From UBA8752 sp965659115 (GTDB lineage: Bacteria; Bacteroidota; Bacteroidia; Flavobacteriales_D; Sanyastnellaceae): 52,267 bases of DNA. The stretch is taken from NCBI GenBank assembly GCA_965659115.1, contig CBFHUP010000010.1:1-52267 (forward strand), in the 5' to 3' direction. The position numbers and the translations under genes were made by a program. The notes below the pieces were generated by a model. That model did no database searches. It was not told the DNA's origin and worked only from the letters and a program-made list of their open reading frames with translations. Shown piece by piece: positions 25,346-32,758 of the stretch (the stretch's first letter is position 1; every line of letters starts with the position of its first letter).

Positions 25346-25720
25346 TCAAGCAAATGCTGTGCGGGCGTTCTTCTCATAGACAGGCCCTTCGTACTCCTCG
25401 CTGTAGGCAAGCCCCAAGTTCAGCACGTAGAAGGCATTGAAGAGCACCACCAGAACGTAGTCCAACCAATGGGTTTTGCCAAAGCTCTGCGCGAGCTCAA
25501 TGAACCACTTGGCCACGAAGTACACGTTCGCGCCCGGGACCAAAATCCACAGTGCATGGGCATCTGGACGGCCCACAATGCGCATCAATGCGACCAAATT
25601 TAAACCTGGAACAAGGGCATGCCAGAAAGGTTGACCTGCCTTGTCATAAAGACGTGCAGCACCTGATGCGGCGATCATACCGAGGAAGACAATAAGGACG
25701 GCGCGTTGATTGATATCCAT
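25346..25720 (-). CDS. Small DUF5684-like integral membrane protein
   Basis: 124 residues with about four hydrophobic segments. The pattern LYDKAGQPFWHALVPGLNLV followed by IVGRPDAHALWILVPGANVY and KWFIELAQSFGK resembles the DUF5684 membrane domain, which in Bacteroidota also occurs at the N terminus of some signal peptidases; no peptidase domain follows here. Function is unknown. Convergent with alaS (39-base gap, no clear terminator). Confidence 0.72.
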   Translation of the reverse strand: MDINQRAVLIVFLGMIAASGAARLYDKAGQPFWHALVPGLNLVALMRIVGRPDAHALWILVPGANVYFVAKWFIELAQSFGKTHWLDYVLVVLFNAFYVLNLGLAYSEEYEGPVYEKNARTAFA

Positions 25721-25829
25721 AAGAAGGAAGGTTGCTCTTGCAACATAGACGGTGTACTTAGGACATGGTTGCCTCCAACCAACTCCTCATCAACAACTTG
25801 ACCTTAATGAAGGCCCAATACTGAAAGGT

Positions 25830-26996
25830 TCAGAGGCCCGAAACGTGCCGCTTGACATCGTCGGCACCGACCTCATCTCCGCACAGAATGACCAGCCGCT
25901 CGACCACATTGCGCAACTCTCTGATGTTGCCCGTCCATGGCGCTTTTGCCAAGGTTTGAAGGGCCTCTTTGGTGAATTCTGGTGCAGCGACTCCCAATTC
26001 ATCGGCCACTCCTCCCAAGAAATACTCCACCAACAGCGGCACATCGCTGCTGCGCTCAGCCAACGCCGGCACCCTAATGGGGATGACATTGAGCCTGTGA
26101 AATAAATCTTCTCGGAACCGGCCCGCTGCGATCTCTGCAGCCAGGTCTTTGTTGGTCGCCGCCAGCACCCTCACATCCACTTTGATGTTCTTGTCACCGC
26201 CAACGCGCTGGATCACCTTTTCCTGAAGCGCCCTCAACATCTTGGCCTGTGCCGAAAGTGCCATGTCGCCTATTTCATCCAGAAACAGCGTGCCACCTTG
26301 GGCCTGCTCAAAGCGACCCTTGCGTTGTTTCACTGCGCTGGTAAAGGCTCCTTTCTCGTGACCAAAAAGCTCTGATTCGATGAGTTCCGATGGAATGGCA
26401 GCGCAGTTCACCTCCACAAAAGCGGCTGCGCTGCGGTCACTCATAGCGTGGATCTTCCGGGCTACCACCTCTTTTCCGGTGCCATTGGCGCCCGTAATCA
26501 GCACGCGTGCATCGGTGGGTGCCACCTTGGCCACAACCGCCCTGATTTCCTCCAAAGCAGGGCTTTGCCCAATCATGTCGACGCCTCCTTTTTTGCGTTG
26601 GCGCTGGCGCAAGACCACGGTCTCCTTGCGCAACTCCTCCCGGTCGGTCGCATTACGCAAGGCCACCAAAACGCGGTTGAGGTCCAGCGGCTTTTCGATA
26701 AAATCATAGGCTCCTGCCTTGAGGGCCTGGACCGCCAACTCCACCGAACCGTGGCCTGTCATGATGATCACTGGGGTCTCTACTCCTTTCAATGACATGG
26801 CTTCTACGACTTCAATGCCGTCTTTACCCGGCATTTTTACGTCGCAAAAAACAGCGTCGAACTTTCCTGTGAGCACGGCCTTGAGGCCTGCGTTACCATC
26901 CTCAGCTTCTTCGACCACATGCTGCTCGTATTCGAGGATGTCGCGGAGGGCGTGTCGGATGAGACGCTCGTCGTCAATGATGAGAATGCGGGCCAT
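25830..26996 (-). CDS. NtrC-type response regulator (receiver plus sigma-54-activator AAA+ domain, no HTH)
   Basis: 388 residues. Receiver domain 1-120 with phospho-acceptor Asp52 (DAVFCDVKMPG), Thr80 (IIMTGHGS) and Lys102 (FIEKPLD). AAA+ domain about 140-380: Walker A GANGTGKE (169-176), Walker B TLFLDEIGD and Arg-finger region GRFREDLFHRLNVIPIRVPA. The sigma-54 contact loop reads GAFTSA (216-221) instead of GAFTGA. The protein ends just after RELRNVVERLVILCG...VSGL, so the usual Fis-type DNA-binding domain is absent. Start at 26996 (MARILIIDDE) avoids an N-terminal tail overlapping the upstream gene. It is last of the grpE-dnaJ-ABC-ppx set, 43 bases after ppx. No partner kinase is adjacent. 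Confidence 0.92.
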   Translation of the reverse strand: MARILIIDDERLIRHALRDILEYEQHVVEEAEDGNAGLKAVLTGKFDAVFCDVKMPGKDGIEVVEAMSLKGVETPVIIMTGHGSVELAVQALKAGAYDFIEKPLDLNRVLVALRNATDREELRKETVVLRQRQRKKGGVDMIGQSPALEEIRAVVAKVAPTDARVLITGANGTGKEVVARKIHAMSDRSAAAFVEVNCAAIPSELIESELFGHEKGAFTSAVKQRKGRFEQAQGGTLFLDEIGDMALSAQAKMLRALQEKVIQRVGGDKNIKVDVRVLAATNKDLAAEIAAGRFREDLFHRLNVIPIRVPALAERSSDVPLLVEYFLGGVADELGVAAPEFTKEALQTLAKAPWTGNIRELRNVVERLVILCGDEVGADDVKRHVSGL

Positions 26997-27039
26997 GAAG
27001 CGAATATCGGTAGTGCGAGGGCTACCACCGCCCCTTTGC

Positions 27040-28056
27040 TCAACCCAAGAGCGGCCGCCAGCCATCTGAGACGTCTGTATCGGGCCTGTGGAGCGGCTCT
27101 GCGGATGGACTTGCGGCTGAAGCAGTGGCGTCTACCAATGCCCCCTCTGCCAGTGTATGGCGCGACCGGTACACTTCGGTGATCGAATTGAAGCGTTCCA
27201 ACAGGTGGTCAATCAAGACACACGCCACACCCATATATGGAACACGGTCCGGATGCATCCCTTCTATTTCTTGAAGCTCCGCCTTGGAAACCCCTGCCAA
27301 TGCCTGGCACCGAGCACGGAGAACCTGCATTTTGAACGGGTCTGCCATGCGGGGGTCTTTCCATTGAGCGGACCGGTCTTGCAGTGCCATCAGGGTATTG
27401 AACGCTCCCGAAGTCCCCACCATGCATTGCGGGGGCATGGCGCTCACCGACTGTAATGCGGGGGCAATGGCACCGTCAATGATGCTCCGGATGGACGACA
27501 TGTCCTGCTGGCTCAATGGATCCTTTGGCTTGATCCAATCTGTAAGCCGGGCCACCCCTAAATCCAAACTCCATCGACCAAGGATGCGGTCCTCTGTCCA
27601 ATGAATCAGTTCCACACTTCCGCCGCCAATGTCCACTGTCAGCATCGGCGCGGAGCCGGGCTCTGTATGACGCATGGTGTCCTTGACACCGAGGTGGATC
27701 CACTCTGCCTCCGTCCCGCCATCCACCACTTCAATGTGCCAGCCCTTCTCGGCAGCATCCGATACAAATTGAGAGCCATTTGAAGCATCGCGCAAGGCAC
27801 TGCATCCAAACGCCCGCACTTGGTCGACATTGAAGTTCCTCACCGTATCGGTAAAAGCGTCCAACACGTCGAGGCCGCGCCTCATGCGCTGAGGCGACAA
27901 ACGGCCACTGCGAAAACTGTCCAGGCCCAACCTCACAAAGCGGCGCTGCCGAAAGACGGTCTTCCATTGGCTGTCGGCCACATCTGCAATGTGCAGGGTG
28001 AATGTATTGGTTCCACAATCCACCACACCGAGTCGGAGGGGCTGCTCAGCTTCCAT
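27040..28056 (-). CDS. Ppx/GppA family exopolyphosphatase or guanosine pentaphosphate phosphatase
   Basis: 338-residue ASKHA-fold phosphatase. Phosphate-1 motif RLGVVDCGTNTFTLHIAD, the middle ...ALRDASNG region, phosphate-2 motif LTVDIGGGSVELIHW and the GTSGAFNTL adenosine-like loop are present. It would release phosphate from polyphosphate or from pppGpp; sequence alone does not decide which. It lacks the C-terminal HD domain of longer Ppx proteins. The start at 28056 (MEAEQPLRLG) overlaps the permease stop by 11 bases, which links polyphosphate/stringent metabolism to this operon. Confidence 0.9.
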   Translation of the reverse strand: MEAEQPLRLGVVDCGTNTFTLHIADVADSQWKTVFRQRRFVRLGLDSFRSGRLSPQRMRRGLDVLDAFTDTVRNFNVDQVRAFGCSALRDASNGSQFVSDAAEKGWHIEVVDGGTEAEWIHLGVKDTMRHTEPGSAPMLTVDIGGGSVELIHWTEDRILGRWSLDLGVARLTDWIKPKDPLSQQDMSSIRSIIDGAIAPALQSVSAMPPQCMVGTSGAFNTLMALQDRSAQWKDPRMADPFKMQVLRARCQALAGVSKAELQEIEGMHPDRVPYMGVACVLIDHLLERFNSITEVYRSRHTLAEGALVDATASAASPSAEPLHRPDTDVSDGWRPLLG

Positions 28057-29392
28057 GGCCCCGAATCCACTGGAGCAACAGAGACCAGCCCGAGGACTTG
28101 CCTGTATGCAATACCCCAAATCGGTAGGCCCGTCCCGCCAGACCCAATACGAGCCTCGCGCTCACCATGAGCAATGCCCAGGACAAGACCACTTCCCACC
28201 AAGCCACACCGACCGCCACTCGTACGAGCATGATGACGGGTGATGTCAAGGGGAACCAACTGAGCCAAGTCAAGGCGCCCATTTCTGGATTCGCCATGGA
28301 GCCACTGCCAATGATGTAGGCGAACATCAGGGGCATGATGACGGGAATCACCATGCCTTGCCCCTCCTGTTCAGATTGAACCGAGCCACCAACAGCGGCG
28401 TAGAGGCTGCCGTAGAGCAAGTAGCCACCGATGAAGTAACCTATGGTCGAGATGACCATCAATCCCCAATTGATGTCCAGCAGAATCGCAGTGATTTCAT
28501 TCTCTGCCATGGCGGTGAGCAGATTTGTGGGGACCTCATTCTGTCCGGGTATGGAGGCCCCCAGCGCACCGCTGTCGAAGGCCCATTGGAAGGCAGAAAA
28601 GGTCAACGTGGAAAGGGCAGACCAGGCCAAGAGTTGGGTCAACGCGACCGCTCCCATGCCAATGACCTTTCCCAGCAACAGCTCTTCGGGACGCACAGCC
28701 GCGATGAGCACCTCGACCACACGGTTGGACTTTTCCTCCACCACACTCCGCAGGATCATGCCCCCGTAAACGGCGAGAACAAGGAACAGCAAGGCACTGA
28801 AAAGGAAACCAATCATCCCCCTGACTTCTTCGCCGCCGCCGTCCAGCCGCGCAGCGTCACCATTGGCATCGCGGTCAATCAACTTCAACTCGAATTTGAG
28901 CCGCTGGTAAGCCTGCCAATTCAATTCTGTGCTTTCCAAAACACGGGCGTGTTCCATGGCTTTGCTCAAGTCGCGCTCGATGTTGCGCTTGGCCGTCATG
29001 CCCGGGGACTTGTCATAGACCATATAGCCCGCCCGATTCTGCAAAACAGAACCGTCGTACTCCACGAGCACGGTGATCCCTTCTTCGAGCCAAATGCTGT
29101 CCGCTGGCGCTTCTCGCGTGAACCGGTAGGCGAGCTTATCGCGCTCGGGAAAACACCCCGGACAGCGCGGCACCAACTGGCCCGATCCAGGATCCACGCG
29201 GGAAATCAACCCGGGTGCATCTTCGACCAAAACCACATTCGATGTATCGGTGGCTTCGGTGATAAACACAGTAACCGCTAGAAAACCAACGGCCAAAATG
29301 GGCATGAGCAGCGTCCCAATCAGAAAGCTCTTCTTGACCACTCGGGTGCGCCACTCTCTGGCGATGACCGCTCCAATGAGGCCGCTTCTCAT
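28046..29392 (-). CDS. ABC-2 type transporter permease (NatB-like)
   Basis: 448 residues. One helix (about 24-44, FLIGTLLMPILAVGFLAVTV) is followed by a large periplasmic domain of about 150 residues and then about five to six helices (about 195-420). The segment SVVEEKSNRVVEVLIAAVRPEELLLGK is the coupling-helix signature of the NatB/YhaP group. With the preceding ATPase it forms an exporter; in Bacillus NatAB exports sodium, but the substrate here is unknown. Four-base overlap with the ATPase gene and 11-base overlap with ppx. Confidence 0.9.
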   Translation of the reverse strand: MRSGLIGAVIAREWRTRVVKKSFLIGTLLMPILAVGFLAVTVFITEATDTSNVVLVEDAPGLISRVDPGSGQLVPRCPGCFPERDKLAYRFTREAPADSIWLEEGITVLVEYDGSVLQNRAGYMVYDKSPGMTAKRNIERDLSKAMEHARVLESTELNWQAYQRLKFELKLIDRDANGDAARLDGGGEEVRGMIGFLFSALLFLVLAVYGGMILRSVVEEKSNRVVEVLIAAVRPEELLLGKVIGMGAVALTQLLAWSALSTLTFSAFQWAFDSGALGASIPGQNEVPTNLLTAMAENEITAILLDINWGLMVISTIGYFIGGYLLYGSLYAAVGGSVQSEQEGQGMVIPVIMPLMFAYIIGSGSMANPEMGALTWLSWFPLTSPVIMLVRVAVGVAWWEVVLSWALLMVSARLVLGLAGRAYRFGVLHTGKSSGWSLLLQWIRGHGS

Positions 29393-30336
29393 GATGGATC
29401 AACAGTTTCGGTAGCGGTCTGGTCGACCGCTTGAATGAACAAAGATTCCATCGTGGGGCGGACCTTCACGAATTCGCAAACTTCTACCGCCTCTCCCAGA
29501 GCCCGCAGTAGCGCACCAGGAGGCACACCATCTCGCAACCGCAATTGAGCCCGGCGCAAACCAGCGGTGGGTTCAACCCCAATGCCATCGAGGTGGCCCA
29601 AGGTGCCCAGCGCATTGGTAAACGCGATGTCATTGCCTTTGAAGACGACTTCTTGTTGGCCGGACCAACCGGCTTCGCGCAGGGCATCAGCGCCGCCAGA
29701 CAGCACCACTTTTCCGCCGTTTAACATGACCACTTCGTCGCAGAGACGCTCTACGCTCGGCATGTCGTGGGTCGACAAGAGTATGGACGTTCCAGCCGCA
29801 GACAATGCCTTGACCTCATCGACAATGCGGCGCGCATTGATGGGGTCGAACCCGCTGAGCGGCTCGTCCAGGATGAGCAACCCGGGGCCGTGCACCACCG
29901 TGCAGATAAATTGAATCTTCTGTGCCATCCCCTTGGAGATGTCGGATACTTTTTTGTCCCACCACCCCTCTACTTCGAGCCTTTCGAACCAATGTCTCAG
30001 GGCCTTCACGGCTTCGGCTTTGCCCATGCCCTTGAGCCGAGCGAAATACACGGCTTGATCTCCTACACGCATGTCCTTGTACAGGCCGCGCTCTTCGGGG
30101 AGATACCCTATGCTGCGCACCGCCTCTCTGCTCCATGGCTGGCCTTCAAGGTGAATGCTGCCCGCGTCCGGTTCCACGATGCCCATGATGCTGCGGATCA
30201 GCGTCGACTTGCCCGCACCATTGGGTCCCAGCAATCCGACAATGGCCCCTTTTGGCACCTCAAATGAAACCCCATCCAATACGCGTTGTGTCCCGTAAGA
30301 CTTCTCGAGCTGTGCGATGGATAGGGCGGTGCTCAT
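29389..30336 (-). CDS. ABC transporter ATP-binding protein (NatA-like)
   Basis: 315 residues. Walker A GLLGPNGAGKSTLIRSIMG, Q-loop region SIGYLPEERGLYKD, signature VSDISKGMAQKIQF, Walker B LLILDEPLSGFDP and switch His in LLSTHDM are all present. The ABC signature SKGMAQK and the C-terminal extension of about 90 residues are typical of the NatA/YhaQ type. It starts three bases after dnaJ and overlaps the permease by four bases; both subunits should form a homodimeric-ATPase exporter. Confidence 0.93.
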   Translation of the reverse strand: MSTALSIAQLEKSYGTQRVLDGVSFEVPKGAIVGLLGPNGAGKSTLIRSIMGIVEPDAGSIHLEGQPWSREAVRSIGYLPEERGLYKDMRVGDQAVYFARLKGMGKAEAVKALRHWFERLEVEGWWDKKVSDISKGMAQKIQFICTVVHGPGLLILDEPLSGFDPINARRIVDEVKALSAAGTSILLSTHDMPSVERLCDEVVMLNGGKVVLSGGADALREAGWSGQQEVVFKGNDIAFTNALGTLGHLDGIGVEPTAGLRRAQLRLRDGVPPGALLRALGEAVEVCEFVKVRPTMESLFIQAVDQTATETVDPS

Positions 30337-30339
30337 AAA

Positions 30340-31446
30340 TCAGCTAAACATGTCGCGAACCCGGTCAAAGAATCCCTTTTCTCTGGGGTCGGGCGACGGT
30401 TGAAAATTCGGTGCTTCTCTCCAGTTTTCCAGAGTCGAACGCTCTTCAGCCGTCAATTCTTGTGGCGTCCACACATTGAGGTTGACCAGCAAGTCCCCGC
30501 GTCCATAACTGTCCACAGAGGGCATGCCTTTGCCTTTGAGGCGCACAATCTTGCCGCCTTGGGTACCGGGCTCCACCTTGATTTTGGCTTTGCCACTGAG
30601 CAAGGGGATTTCTACCCCCGCCCCCAGCGTTGCGTCGATGAAAGAGAGGTGATGGTCCAAGTGAAGGTTTCGGCCGTTGCGCGTGAACTGTTCGTGATCG
30701 AGCTCTCTGATTTGGACATGCATGTCACCAGGGATGCCACCAGCAGGAGCGGCATTGCCTTTTCCTCGGAGGTTCAGCTGCATGCCATCTTCCACGCCCG
30801 CTGGGATTTCAATTTCCACTACGGATTCCTCGCGGCGCAGGCCATGTTCATCGGCATCCTTGGGCTTGGACTTCACGCCTTTGCCCAATCCTCCACAACC
30901 CGGACAGGTCGAAGCCGTTTGCATTTGGCCCAAAATGGTATTGGTCACCCGCCGGACTTGTCCTGTTCCGCCGCAGGTCTTGCACGTATCGTATTCGACC
31001 CCTTCGGCCTGCACAAGTCGAAACACCTTGACCTTTTTGGTCACGCCTTCGGCAATTTCCTCCAAGGTCAGCTGCACCTTGATCCGAAGGTTGGAGCCTT
31101 TGGTGCGCCGCGGACCGCGGTTGCCCCCTCCAAACGCATCGCCAAAACCACCGCCGAAGATGTCTCCGAACTGGCTGAAGATGTCGTCCATGTTCATGCC
31201 GCCGCCGCCGCCAGCTGCACCGCCAACACCAGCATGGCCGAAACGGTCATACTTGGCCCTTTTGTTCTGATCGCTCAGGACTTCATAGGCCTCTGCCGCC
31301 TCCTTGAACCGCGACTCTGCCGAACTGTCATCCGGGTTTTTATCGGGGTGGTACTTGATGGCCAGCTTTCGATAAGCCTTCTTGATGTCGGCCTCAGAGG
31401 CTCCCCGGTCGATGCCGAGGATTTCATAAAAATCGCGCTTCGACAT
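30340..31446 (-). CDS. dnaJ: Chaperone DnaJ (Hsp40) with reduced zinc domain
   Basis: 368-residue co-chaperone that delivers substrates to DnaK and stimulates its ATPase. J domain 1-70 with HPD (KYHPDKNP), a Gly/Phe-rich linker (about 72-110), then a zinc domain with only two CxxCxGxG modules (CKTCGGTG at 155 and CPGCGGLG at 181) instead of four; the ends of the region have lost their Cys pairs. Two beta-sandwich substrate domains follow, including KVEPGTQGGKIVRLKGKGMP. The two-module form is seen in other Bacteroidota. It lies nine bases after grpE. Confidence 0.96.
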   Translation of the reverse strand: MSKRDFYEILGIDRGASEADIKKAYRKLAIKYHPDKNPDDSSAESRFKEAAEAYEVLSDQNKRAKYDRFGHAGVGGAAGGGGGMNMDDIFSQFGDIFGGGFGDAFGGGNRGPRRTKGSNLRIKVQLTLEEIAEGVTKKVKVFRLVQAEGVEYDTCKTCGGTGQVRRVTNTILGQMQTASTCPGCGGLGKGVKSKPKDADEHGLRREESVVEIEIPAGVEDGMQLNLRGKGNAAPAGGIPGDMHVQIRELDHEQFTRNGRNLHLDHHLSFIDATLGAGVEIPLLSGKAKIKVEPGTQGGKIVRLKGKGMPSVDSYGRGDLLVNLNVWTPQELTAEERSTLENWREAPNFQPSPDPREKGFFDRVRDMFS

Positions 31447-31455
31447 GATGTTCGA

Positions 31456-32061
31456 TCAGTTGCCCACCACCACTTTGGCAAAGCGGAGTACGGTGTCGTG
31501 AAGTTTGTATCCGGGTTCGACCACGTCGACCACTTTGCCCTTCATTTGAGGCTCAGGGGCCGGAATCTGGGTGATGGCCTCGTGCAAGTCCGTGTCGAAT
31601 TCGGCTCCCTTGGCTTCCATCCGTTGCAAACCTCTGGATTCCAAGATGCCGCGCATTTTCTGACCAATCAGCAAGTAACCTTCGCGCATTTGCTCCGCAT
31701 CTTGACCTTCTGAAGCCGCCATGGCGCGCTCAAAATCGTCCAGAACGGGCAGCAGGGACTCGGTCACATCGCGCCCTGCACTGCGCACGAGTTCTCCTCG
31801 CTCTCGCATGGTGCGCTTTCTGAAATTGTCGAACTCGGCATAAAGGCGGAGGTACTTGTCACGCCAAACCGCAGGGTCCTCTGCGTTTTCGGTTGGTGCG
31901 CCTCCTTCAGATGCCTCCTCCGTATGGCTGGACTCTTCGGAACCTTCCCCTTGGCTCTGGCTGTCTTCGCCGTTCGCTTCTCCCGCATCGGCGGCTTGGG
32001 CATGGTCCGCAGTATCGCCTGCTTGCACGGTCTCTTCCTCGTTCTTCGGTTGCTGAATCAT
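31456..32061 (-). CDS. grpE: Nucleotide exchange factor GrpE
   Basis: 201 residues; releases ADP from DnaK. A long acidic, low-complexity N terminus (about 1-75, rich in Glu, Ala, Gly and Ser) precedes the helical dimer stalk (WRDKYLRLYAEFDNFRKRTM) and the beta-wing head with DTDLHEAITQIPAPEPQMKG and VVDVVEPGYKLHDTVLRFAK, a standard GrpE signature. I start at 32061 (MIQQPKNEEE). First gene of the six-gene operon; upstream are four TGTCA sites that may be a stress operator. Confidence 0.96.
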   Translation of the reverse strand: MIQQPKNEEETVQAGDTADHAQAADAGEANGEDSQSQGEGSEESSHTEEASEGGAPTENAEDPAVWRDKYLRLYAEFDNFRKRTMRERGELVRSAGRDVTESLLPVLDDFERAMAASEGQDAEQMREGYLLIGQKMRGILESRGLQRMEAKGAEFDTDLHEAITQIPAPEPQMKGKVVDVVEPGYKLHDTVLRFAKVVVGN

Positions 32062-32101
32062 AGGACTGCAATTTGAACTGCACCACGCAATCCACATGCC
32101 A

Positions 32102-32179
32102 TGTCAAGGATGACCGACATCGTGTCAGGCAAAAGTGAAAGTTGTCAGGACGGCAGGCCGAGACCTGCCATTACTGTCA
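32102..32179. promoter_or_regulatory. Four TGTCA direct repeats upstream of grpE
   Basis: TGTCA occurs at 32102-32106, 32123-32127, 32143-32147 and 32175-32179, with start-to-start spacings of 21, 20 and 32 bases. Seen from grpE these are TGACA sites, two as CCTGACA. Regular two-turn spacing just upstream of a chaperone operon suggests binding of a dimeric or multimeric regulator; the identity is unknown. Confidence 0.45.
32152..32169 (-). terminator. Weak terminator-like hairpin after the TlpA-like gene
   Basis: GGCAGG (32152-32157) and CCTGCC (32164-32169) form a 6-bp GC-rich stem with a six-base loop, seven bases after the thioredoxin-like gene ends. The following minus-strand sequence is pyrimidine-rich in part but has no clean T-run. 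Confidence 0.35.
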
Positions 32180-32725
32180 GAGACGTTCGACGTGCTGGTC
32201 AATCTGGATGTGGAGCTCCATGCCGCGCAAGTTCTTGGCGACAATGACCCCTTTTTCGTCCACGAGAAAGCTCATGGGAATGCTGCTGACTCCATACAGT
32301 GCCGCTGCCTCGCTTTCCCATCCAGCGAGGTCGCTGCCGTGCCAATCCCAATCGAGTTGGTCCTGCTTTACGGCGCGCTCCCAGCTTTCTTGCTTGCGGT
32401 CCAACGACACACTCGCGATGGCAAAGCCTTCGGCGGACTTGAACTTGGACTTGCGGTACTTCTTGTAAGCGTTGACCACATTGGGATTTTCGCGGCGGCA
32501 AGGGCCACACCAGCTCGCCCAGAAATCGATGAGTACCAACTGACCTCGCAGATCGCTGAGTTTGATTTCGTCCCCTTCCAAGGATTGGAGCACAAGCTCT
32601 GGGGCCAAGTCACCAACGGAAGTACCGATGCGAGGGTCTTGGGCTGAAGCCGAAAATGAAACCAGGAGCGTCGCCATCAAGGCCGCACAGGAAAGGGAAG
32701 AGCGAAGGGAGAGCATGTGTTGCAT
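32177..32725 (-). CDS. TlpA/ResA-like secreted thioredoxin-fold protein
   Basis: 182 residues. A signal peptide (cleavage near SFSASAQ, residue 29) exports it to the periplasm. The thioredoxin fold follows: PELVLQSLEGDEIKLSDLRG, then LVLIDFWASWCGPCRRENP with redox cysteines Cys73 and Cys76, and cis-Pro in VSSIPMSFLVDEKGVIVA. Proteins of this AhpC/TSA-Redoxin type reduce disulfides for cytochrome or envelope protein maturation. The window's secreted proteins are unusually Cys-rich, so a periplasmic thiol oxidoreductase is a plausible partner, but that is inference. Met4 (32716) is an alternative start. Confidence 0.9.
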   Translation of the reverse strand: MQHMLSLRSSLSCAALMATLLVSFSASAQDPRIGTSVGDLAPELVLQSLEGDEIKLSDLRGQLVLIDFWASWCGPCRRENPNVVNAYKKYRKSKFKSAEGFAIASVSLDRKQESWERAVKQDQLDWDWHGSDLAGWESEAAALYGVSSIPMSFLVDEKGVIVAKNLRGMELHIQIDQHVERL

Positions 32726-32758
32726 AAAGTTACGGAGGTAACGGGACCTGATGTGTGT

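Noticed and set aside
30400..31713. 437-codon open frame on the plus strand opposite dnaJ and grpE
   Set aside because: It spans two well-identified genes on the other strand and shows no domain; typical of GC-rich antisense frames.
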